Positions 57,789 to 64,000 of a stretch of 64,000 bases of DNA are shown piece by piece. Origin of the DNA: Tepidibacter thalassicus DSM 15285 (GTDB taxonomy: Bacteria; Bacillota; Clostridia; Peptostreptococcales; Peptostreptococcaceae); assembly GCF_900129915.1 (NCBI RefSeq), contig NZ_FQXH01000005.1, positions 1 through 64,000 of the forward strand, written 5' to 3'. The number at the start of each line of letters is the position of its first letter. The stretch's first letter is position 1. The notes under the pieces were generated by a model that had not been told where the DNA came from, ran no database searches, and worked only from the letters and a program-made list of their open reading frames with translations. The translations under genes and the position numbers were made by a program.

Positions 57789-59581
57789 AAATAAGAGTAT
57801 TTTCCTCTTGGAGTAAAAGTTGTATGAAGATATTTTTTAGCAATTTCTGATAGGGGATTGCCTAAAAATTCTTTATAAATTTGATGAACCCTAGGATTTT
57901 CATGCGAACGTCTAATGTTTTTTTCTTTATCAATATTATATAATGTATCTGCACGATTGTGACGGTAATCTAAAGATATATATTTGTGATCTCTAGTACC
58001 TAGAATAGGTTGACCTCCTCCACCTACACATCCTCCAGGGCATGCCATAACTTCCATATAATCGAATTTTTTTTCACCGCTTTTGAACATATCCAAAGCT
58101 TTTTTAGCATTTCCTGTTCCATGGGCAATTGCAACAGTAATAATTCTATCTCCTAATTTAACAGTTCCATACTTGAGTCCACTTTGACCTCTAGCTTCTT
58201 TGAAGTCGGGAACTTGCATTTCTTCACCAGTTATTAATTTATGAGCACTACGAACGGCTGCTTCTAAAACTCCACCTGTAGCTCCGAATATCATTCCTGC
58301 ACCGCTATATTGATCAAATGGTTCATCGTATTTATCATCAGGTAAATTTGGAAAATCAAGTCCTACTTCTCTTATCATGCGTCCTAGTTCTCTTGTAGTT
58401 AAAACATAATCTACATTTCTAAATCCATCAGATGTCATTTCAGGTCTACTTGCTTCATATTTTTTAGCAGTACATGGCATTATAGCAACATTTACTATTT
58501 TGCTTGGGTCTAATCCGTACTTTTTAGCATACCATGTTTTAGTTAAAGCTCCACACATTTCATGAGGAGATTTTGTAGAAGATAGATGTGGTAAAAATTC
58601 TGGATAAAAATGTTCTGCAAATTTTACCCAACCAGGACAACAAGAAGAAAGAAGAGGTAATTTTTCAGGTTCATGTAAAAGTCTTTCAACTAATTCGCTA
58701 CCTTCTTCCATAATAGTTAAATCAGCAGTAACATCAGTAGCAAATACTTTATCAAAACCTATTCTTCTAAGAGCTGTAACTAGTTTTCCAGCAACAAATG
58801 AACCAATAGGCATTCCAAAAATTTCTCCAATTGTAACTTGAATAGAAGGAGCAGTTTGAGCTATTACTATTTTATCTGGATCAGATATTGCTTTCCAAAC
58901 TTCGCTGATATGTTCTTTTTCAGATAAAGATGCTGTAGGGCATGCAAGTATGCATTGACCACACATAATACAAGTAACATCTTCCAAATCTTTTTTAAAT
59001 GCAGGTGCAATTATTGTATTTAATCCTCTGTTTAAAGGTGAATATACATTACATTCCTGAATTTTGTTACAAATTGCCATACAACGGCGACAATTTATAC
59101 ATTTATTGTAATCTCTTTGTATTGCAGGATTATTATCGTTAAAGCCGTAATCATTCATTTCACCTGTATAAGGTATATTTCTAACACCTAAATTATCTGC
59201 TAAATTTTGAAGTTCACAATTTAAATTTCTAATGCAAGTCAAACATTCTCTGTGATGATTTGAAAGTAATAATGTTACAGCTGATTTTCTTGCTTTTCTT
59301 ACTCTTTGGGTATTAGTTTTTATTTTAAGTCCTTCTCTTACTGGATAAACACAAGATGCTTGAAGATTACGAGAGCCTTCAATTTCAACGACGCATACTC
59401 TACAAGAACCTATTTCATTAATATCTTTTAAATAGCATAAACTAGGGATTTCAATATTTAGCATTCTTGCAGCTTCTAGTATTGAAATTCCCTTAGGAAC
59501 ATTATAATCTATTCCATCTATATTTATATTTACAGTTTCATTTTTTATATTTTGCTCTTTGTTTTCGGAAATATTCTCCAT
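57779..59581 (-). CDS. hydA: [FeFe]-hydrogenase catalytic subunit HydA (HndD-like)
   Basis: The 600-residue subunit reduces protons with electrons from ferredoxin and NAD(P)H. In order it has a [2Fe-2S] domain (about 17-95, CYLKDINEIGSCRVC), a His-Cys3 cluster (HHRECLTCIRNLNC), two [4Fe-4S] clusters (CINCRRCMAIC, CIMCGQCILAC), and the H-cluster domain with SSCCPGW, MPCTAKKYE and MACPGGCVGGGGQ. Thr of the first motif is Ser here. GCAGGTG fits the ATG. It is the last gene of hydCBA. Confidence 0.96.
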   Translation of the reverse strand: MENISENKEQNIKNETVNINIDGIDYNVPKGISILEAARMLNIEIPSLCYLKDINEIGSCRVCVVEIEGSRNLQASCVYPVREGLKIKTNTQRVRKARKSAVTLLLSNHHRECLTCIRNLNCELQNLADNLGVRNIPYTGEMNDYGFNDNNPAIQRDYNKCINCRRCMAICNKIQECNVYSPLNRGLNTIIAPAFKKDLEDVTCIMCGQCILACPTASLSEKEHISEVWKAISDPDKIVIAQTAPSIQVTIGEIFGMPIGSFVAGKLVTALRRIGFDKVFATDVTADLTIMEEGSELVERLLHEPEKLPLLSSCCPGWVKFAEHFYPEFLPHLSSTKSPHEMCGALTKTWYAKKYGLDPSKIVNVAIMPCTAKKYEASRPEMTSDGFRNVDYVLTTRELGRMIREVGLDFPNLPDDKYDEPFDQYSGAGMIFGATGGVLEAAVRSAHKLITGEEMQVPDFKEARGQSGLKYGTVKLGDRIITVAIAHGTGNAKKALDMFKSGEKKFDYMEVMACPGGCVGGGGQPILGTRDHKYISLDYRHNRADTLYNIDKEKNIRRSHENPRVHQIYKEFLGNPLSEIAKKYLHTTFTPRGKYSYLNK

Positions 59582-59597
59582 TTATTTTCACCTGCCT

Positions 59598-61484
59598 TTA
59601 TCTTTTATATATTGCATCTACTGGACATTTTGGAATACATGCTCCGCATTTAATGCAAATATCTTGATTTATACTAAAAGGTGGTTTTCTGATTTCGCCT
59701 GTAATAGCGTTTACGGGACAAACTTTAGCACAAATTCCACAAGCAATACATTTTTCGTCTGATATTACAATTTTTAGCAAATCATTACAAACACCAGCTG
59801 GACAGCGTTTATCTTTAATATGAGCTATGAATTCATCTTTAAAATATTTTAATGTACTTAAAATAGGGTTAGGAGCTGTTTGGCCAAGGCCACATAAAGC
59901 AGAGTCTTTAATATCATAAGAGAGTTCTTCTAGTATTTTTAAATCTTCCATTTCGCCTTTGCCTTTGCTTATTTTATTTAATATTTCAAGAAGCCTTTTT
60001 GTACCTATTCTACAAGGTACGCATTTACCGCATGATTCATCTTGAGCAAATTCTAAATAAAATCTTGCAATATCTACCATACAATCAGTTTCATCCATTA
60101 CAATCATTCCTCCAGAACCCATCATTGAACCTATATCAGTTAGTGATTTAAAATCAATTTTTGTATCTAATAGTTTTTCCGGAATACATCCTCCAGATGG
60201 GCCTCCAGTTTGAACTGCTTTAAATTTTTTATTGTCGTGAATTCCACCACCTATATCATAAATTATTGTTCTAAGAGAAGTTCCCATAGGAACCTCTATA
60301 AGTCCTGTATTGTTTATTTGACCTGCCAAAGCAAAAACTTTAGTACCTTTACTGTCTTCTGTTCCGATGCTTGAGTACCAGTTAGAACCTTTTCTAAGTA
60401 TTATAGGAATATTTGCGAATGTTTCTACATTATTATTTAGTGTTGGTTTTTCCCAGAGACCTACTTCAGCAGGAAAAGGAGGTCTTGGTCTAGGTTCACC
60501 TCTAAGTCCCATAACAGATTGAATTAAAGCTGTTTCTTCTCCACATACAAAAGCACCTGCACCAAGTCTTATATCTAAATCAAAATCAAAAGATGATCCT
60601 AATATATTTTTACCAAGAAGACCTAATTTCCTTGCTTGTTCTATGGCAATTTCAAGTCTTTCTACTGCTATGGGATATTCTGCTCGTACATAAATATATC
60701 CTTTATGAGCTCCTATACAATATCCAGCAATGATCATAGCTTCTATAACTGAATGAGGGTCTCCTTCGAGTATTGAACGATCCATAAAAGCGCCTGGGTC
60801 ACCTTCATCAGCATTACACAATACGAATTTTTTATCGCTTTGATAAGAAGCTGCATATTCCCATTTAACACCTGTTTTAAATCCTCCACCACCACGACCA
60901 CGGAGACCAGAGTCTTTTATTTCTTTTATTATTTCTTTAGGAGGAATTTTTTTACTTAAGATATTACCAAGTGCTATATATCCGTCCATAGCTATATATT
61001 CTTTTATATCTTCAGGGTTAATAATTCCACAATTTCTTAGAGCGATTCTCATTTGATGGTTAAAAAAATCTATTTCGTCTATAGTTTTTTGTATTTCATT
61101 ACTTTTAGGTGAGTGATATAAAAGTTTTTCAACTATTTTCCCTTTTTCAATATGATTATTAATTATTTTATCTACATCATCTGGTTCTACCTTTGTATAA
61201 AAAGTTCTATCTGGATGAACAACTAATATTGGTCCTAATTTACAAAAACCAAAACATCCTGTCTTGAATACTTTAACTTTATCTTGTAAGTTTCTTTTAA
61301 TTATTTCATTTTCTAGTCTTTCGCGAACTAAATTACTTTTAGAAGAAGTACATCCAGTTCCAGCACAAACTAAAATATGATATTTATTGATTTCTTTTTC
61401 GATAGAAGTATCTTTAAGACGTAAACTTATTGATTTTAAAGATTCATTTTTAATATTTTCTAAATCTTCGATGGATTTTAACAA
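59598..61484 (-). CDS. hydB: HydB, NADH/FMN-binding hydrogenase subunit (NuoF-like)
   Basis: The 628-residue subunit carries an N-terminal thioredoxin-like [2Fe-2S] domain (CAGTGCTSSK, GCFGFCKLGP), the NuoF FMN/NADH domain (GRGGGGFKTG, NADEGDPGAFMDRSILEGDP split at GAFMDRS), a [4Fe-4S] motif (CGKCVPCRIGT) and two C-terminal [4Fe-4S] clusters (CIACGICAKVC, CIKCGACIPKC). This layout matches the subunit of electron-bifurcating NAD-ferredoxin hydrogenases. The start is taken as TTG at 61484 behind GGAGGTG; the GTG at 61493 lies inside that site. Confidence 0.95.
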   Translation of the reverse strand: MLKSIEDLENIKNESLKSISLRLKDTSIEKEINKYHILVCAGTGCTSSKSNLVRERLENEIIKRNLQDKVKVFKTGCFGFCKLGPILVVHPDRTFYTKVEPDDVDKIINNHIEKGKIVEKLLYHSPKSNEIQKTIDEIDFFNHQMRIALRNCGIINPEDIKEYIAMDGYIALGNILSKKIPPKEIIKEIKDSGLRGRGGGGFKTGVKWEYAASYQSDKKFVLCNADEGDPGAFMDRSILEGDPHSVIEAMIIAGYCIGAHKGYIYVRAEYPIAVERLEIAIEQARKLGLLGKNILGSSFDFDLDIRLGAGAFVCGEETALIQSVMGLRGEPRPRPPFPAEVGLWEKPTLNNNVETFANIPIILRKGSNWYSSIGTEDSKGTKVFALAGQINNTGLIEVPMGTSLRTIIYDIGGGIHDNKKFKAVQTGGPSGGCIPEKLLDTKIDFKSLTDIGSMMGSGGMIVMDETDCMVDIARFYLEFAQDESCGKCVPCRIGTKRLLEILNKISKGKGEMEDLKILEELSYDIKDSALCGLGQTAPNPILSTLKYFKDEFIAHIKDKRCPAGVCNDLLKIVISDEKCIACGICAKVCPVNAITGEIRKPPFSINQDICIKCGACIPKCPVDAIYKR

Positions 61485-61496
61485 TATATTCACCTC

Positions 61497-62009
61497 CTAT
61501 TTAGTGGTTTTATTTTCTTTATGTTTTTTGATATATTTGTAAAGGATTGATGGAATATCAGCTGGAGTTAGTTTTCCATGCACATCTTCGTTTATAGTAA
61601 TAACTGGAGCGAGCCCACAGGCGCCAATACATCTGGTAGCTTTTAACGTAAATAGTTTATCCATGCTGGTTTCACCGACATCTATTTGAAGTTCTTTTTT
61701 TATAGTTTCTAAAATTTCTTGAGCTCCTTTGACATAGCAAGCAGTTCCAAGACATACTCCTATAGTGTATTTTCCTTGTGGTTCTTCTGAAAATAATGCA
61801 TAAAAGCTTACAATACCGTTAATAGTTGAAATTGGAATATCAAGTTTTTGTGAAATATACGTTTGAACTTTTTCAGGAAGATATCCAAATATTTCTTGAG
61901 ATTTTTGTAAAATTCGAATAAGCATACCTTCTTCTTCTTTGTATTTCTCAATAATTTCATCTAATTTTTTAAAATTATCTTCTTCATTTTTTTCGATGAG
62001 AATTTCCAT
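61497..62009 (-). CDS. hydC: HydC, thioredoxin-like [2Fe-2S] hydrogenase subunit (NuoE-like)
   Basis: The 170-residue subunit has a helical start and the NuoE [2Fe-2S] fold with GVCLGTACYVKGA and RCIGACGLAPV supplying four cysteines. GCAGGTGAAAC fits the ATG at 62009; further upstream codons are unrelated. With HydB and HydA it completes a trimeric hydrogenase that can couple NADH and ferredoxin oxidation to H2 release. Confidence 0.94.
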   Translation of the reverse strand: MEILIEKNEEDNFKKLDEIIEKYKEEEGMLIRILQKSQEIFGYLPEKVQTYISQKLDIPISTINGIVSFYALFSEEPQGKYTIGVCLGTACYVKGAQEILETIKKELQIDVGETSMDKLFTLKATRCIGACGLAPVITINEDVHGKLTPADIPSILYKYIKKHKENKTTK

Positions 62010-62097
62010 TTGTTTCACCTGCCTTTTTGCATTATTGGTGTAATTCAATATGTAGTATTTGCCAATATATATGGTATTATGCGTTTTTATAAAAAAC

Positions 62098-62131
62098 AAA
62101 AAAGTTAGATCTGATTAGACCTAACTTTTTT
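62098..62131 (-). terminator. Terminator after the copper-amine-oxidase-domain gene
   Basis: AAAAAAGTTAG (62098-62108) pairs with CTAACTTTTTT (62121-62131). On the minus strand a T-rich tail follows. It overlaps the stop codon of that gene and lies before hydC. Confidence 0.75.
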
Positions 62132-63103
62132 ATTTAAAGAAAAATTTACATCTATAATAAATTGGGTATCTATTTTTTTTTCGTTTTTTGTATTGTGAAT
62201 AGTATAGGTAGCAATTTCTCTTATTATTTCATTTTTATCATTTAGATGTATTTCTATTATACAATTATCAAATTCTTTGTTGTTGTAATATATTAAATAT
62301 CCAGAATTAGTTTTATTGATAGTGAGTTTGTCGAAATTGAGAATAAGTTTATTATTTAGAGAATTAATTAAACTTAAATCAATATCAAAATAATTGGCAT
62401 TTTCAGTATCTTTTTCATTATTCCATTTGTCGATTTTTATATATTTTTTTTCATTTGCATTAATAAATTTATAAGGAATTTGAATATTTGTATTATCAGA
62501 TTTTATTAGTTGCATAATACCATTAATGTAGTAATTTTTATTATCTGCTAATCCTTCTATATTATAGTTAAATTGCATTGTATTGATGTCTTCTATTTTT
62601 ATATTCATAATCATTTTCATATTAAATTTACCATTGTAATCTGATATTTTTTTTAGTGAATTGTAGATATTATTATGGTTATTATTAATAATGACTGTAT
62701 AATTTTTATAATCCCATAGTACATTTGCATTAAGACTTTCGCATATAAATCTTACTGGAGCTAGTGTTTTATTTGATATTATTTTGGGTGGAGTGTCTAA
62801 AATTATTAATTTATTGTTTAAATATGCTTCTTTGTTATTTATTTTGAGTTTTATATTTATGTCATTTTTTTTTATGATTACTTCTTTGTTATTTTCAATC
62901 CATGAAACTGTTGCTCCAAGTTTTTCGCATATAGTTCTTATTGGTGCGAGTGTTCTATTATTTTCAATTATAGGAGAAACATTGAATTTTAATATTTTAT
63001 TATTTATATTTATTTTTATTTCTTTATTAATAGCTATTATAGGTATATTTGTTATTGATAATAATATTATGGTAAAAATCAAAAAGTAACTAATTTTTTT
63101 CAA
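62105..63103 (-). CDS. Exported protein with copper amine oxidase N-terminal-like domain
   Basis: The 332-residue product has a signal peptide (about 1-24) and two repeats of the stalk-like domain (about 25-85 and 85-145), with NRTLAPIRTICEKLGATVSW and NKTLAPVRFICESLNANVLW. These domains occur in many clostridial surface proteins and do not imply amine oxidase activity. The C-terminal half (about 150-332) is beta-rich, Asn/Lys-rich and unrecognised. The start is TTG behind AGGTGAAT. It lies upstream of hydC with a terminator between, so it is not part of that operon. Confidence 0.85.
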   Translation of the reverse strand: MKKISYFLIFTIILLSITNIPIIAINKEIKININNKILKFNVSPIIENNRTLAPIRTICEKLGATVSWIENNKEVIIKKNDINIKLKINNKEAYLNNKLIILDTPPKIISNKTLAPVRFICESLNANVLWDYKNYTVIINNNHNNIYNSLKKISDYNGKFNMKMIMNIKIEDINTMQFNYNIEGLADNKNYYINGIMQLIKSDNTNIQIPYKFINANEKKYIKIDKWNNEKDTENANYFDIDLSLINSLNNKLILNFDKLTINKTNSGYLIYYNNKEFDNCIIEIHLNDKNEIIREIATYTIHNTKNEKKIDTQFIIDVNFSLNKKVRSNQI

Positions 63104-63223
63104 ATAAATTCACCTCATATTTATAGGATATAGTGTTTTAATTATATATTAACATAGTACATAGTTGATTTTATTTTAAAATATTATTACAGATAATATT
63201 TGTGTAGATTCTTGTCTGAAATT

Positions 63224-63245
63224 ACTGTATAATAATTACTACAGT
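63224..63245 (+). promoter_or_regulatory. Dyad around a -10 element before prmA
   Basis: ACTGTA (63224-63229) and TACAGT (63240-63245) form an inverted repeat that overlaps TATAAT (63228-63233). It could be an operator over the prmA promoter. No clear -35 is seen at the correct distance. Confidence 0.4.
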
Positions 63246-63282
63246 TAAGTGGAAAAAATTAATTATAAAAGGAAGTGATTTT

Positions 63283-64000
63283 ATGAAATGGATTGAGATT
63301 ACAATAAAAACTACTACGGAGGCGGTTGAGGCAGTTACAAGTATTCTTTATGAATCTGAAGTAGGTGGAGTAGTAATAGAAGATCCAAATGACTTTTTGT
63401 TTCAAGAAAAAGATGATGCGGATTGGGATTACATAGAAGAAGATGTATTTAATACTGGATATGAGGGAGTTATAATAAAAGCATATCTTTCGGAAGAAAA
63501 AAATGTTGTTGCAGAAGTTGAAATGATTAGAGAAAAAATAAAATTACTTCCAAGTTATGGTTTAGATATAGGAGAAGGAAGTGTAAATATAACTGAAGTA
63601 AATGAAGAAGATTGGGCTAATTCATGGAAACAGTATTATAAACCTAGTAAAGTAGGAGAAAAAATAGTTGTAAAGCCTACTTGGGAAAATTATGATGAAA
63701 AAGAAGGAGAAATAGTAATAGAACTTGATCCGGGAATGGCATTTGGAACGGGAACTCATGAGACTACTACTATGTGTATAAAAGAATTAGAGAAAAGAGT
63801 GAACGATAAAACTATTGTATTTGATATAGGATGTGGAAGTGGAATATTATCTATTGCAGCTGCAAAGCTTAATTCGCCTAAGGTTATAGGTGTAGATCTT
63901 GATCCAGTTGCTGTTAAAGTTTCAAGAGAAAATGTAGCTTTAAATAAAGTTGAGGATGTAGTAGAAATAAGACATGGAAATTTAATGGAAGTAGTTTCAG
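63283..64000 (+). CDS. prmA: Ribosomal protein L11 methyltransferase (cut by the window end)
   Basis: PrmA trimethylates ribosomal protein L11 using S-adenosylmethionine. The first 239 residues are present, starting MKWIEITIKTTTEAVEAV, with the substrate-binding N-terminal domain, the linker DPGMAFGTGTHETT and the SAM site FDIGCGSGILSIAA. The C-terminal end lies outside the window. GGAAGTGAT precedes the ATG at 63283. In most Firmicutes it follows dnaJ directly. Confidence 0.93.
   Translation, partial: MKWIEITIKTTTEAVEAVTSILYESEVGGVVIEDPNDFLFQEKDDADWDYIEEDVFNTGYEGVIIKAYLSEEKNVVAEVEMIREKIKLLPSYGLDIGEGSVNITEVNEEDWANSWKQYYKPSKVGEKIVVKPTWENYDEKEGEIVIELDPGMAFGTGTHETTTMCIKELEKRVNDKTIVFDIGCGSGILSIAAAKLNSPKVIGVDLDPVAVKVSRENVALNKVEDVVEIRHGNLMEVVS

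Overview
The window is a dense, AT-rich stretch of chromosome from a spore-forming anaerobe of the class Clostridia (Firmicutes/Bacillota). This is inferred from the strongly AT-biased codons, the AGGAGG-type ribosome binding sites, the frequent TTG and GTG starts, the sporulation and germination genes (spo0B-like, gpr, spoIIP, gerM-like), a three-subunit [FeFe]-hydrogenase, a T-box riboswitch and a selenocysteine system. The genus cannot be fixed from the sequence alone. There are no rRNA genes, CRISPR arrays, insertion sequences or recognisable prophage, and no gap between genes exceeds about 300 bases.

Region by region: 1-10.3 kb carries the cell-shape and division block (maf, radC, mreBCD, a class B PBP, minCDE, rodA, mgsA). 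10.4-18 kb carries two radical-SAM-associated genes, RNase G, the rplU-prp-rpmA ribosomal operon behind a leader RNA, a Spo0B-like phosphotransferase, obg and yhbY. 18-25 kb holds a convergent M14 peptidase, then nadD, yqeK, an LCP ligase, rsfS and T-box-controlled leuS. 25-29 kb encodes amino-acid deamination (threonine ammonia-lyase, RidA, two-subunit L-serine ammonia-lyase). 29-37.5 kb holds a D,D-carboxypeptidase, comEA, and the selenocysteine set selD-selA-selB followed by a response regulator, a GerM-like lipoprotein and tRNA-Sec (selC). selD is itself a selenoprotein gene with an in-frame UGA and a hairpin matching a bacterial SECIS.

37.5-45.7 kb is a mixed accessory region: an unknown exported protein, tcdA, a DUF3006/metallo-beta-lactamase pair, two acetyltransferase-fold proteins, a lone holin-like protein, an ECF S component, a ComEC lacking its nuclease domain, and holA. 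45.7-56.4 kb carries rpsT, gpr, spoIIP, lepA, hemW and the CIRCE-controlled heat-shock operon hrcA-grpE-dnaK-dnaJ. A minus-strand block at 56.4-63.1 kb (inactive-EAL/HDOD signalling protein, hydCBA, copper-amine-oxidase-domain protein) separates dnaJ from prmA, which runs off the right edge.

The most unusual features are: (i) a strong Shine-Dalgarno 70 bases upstream of the gerM-like ATG, separated by a long hairpin that would restore ideal spacing if folded; (ii) a DUF2156 gene whose conserved N-terminus can only be reached from an ATT start; (iii) an orphan response regulator with Glu at the phospho-Asp site; and (iv) an sdaAB leader with tandem repeats and nested hairpins. No complete novel defence or mobile system was found.
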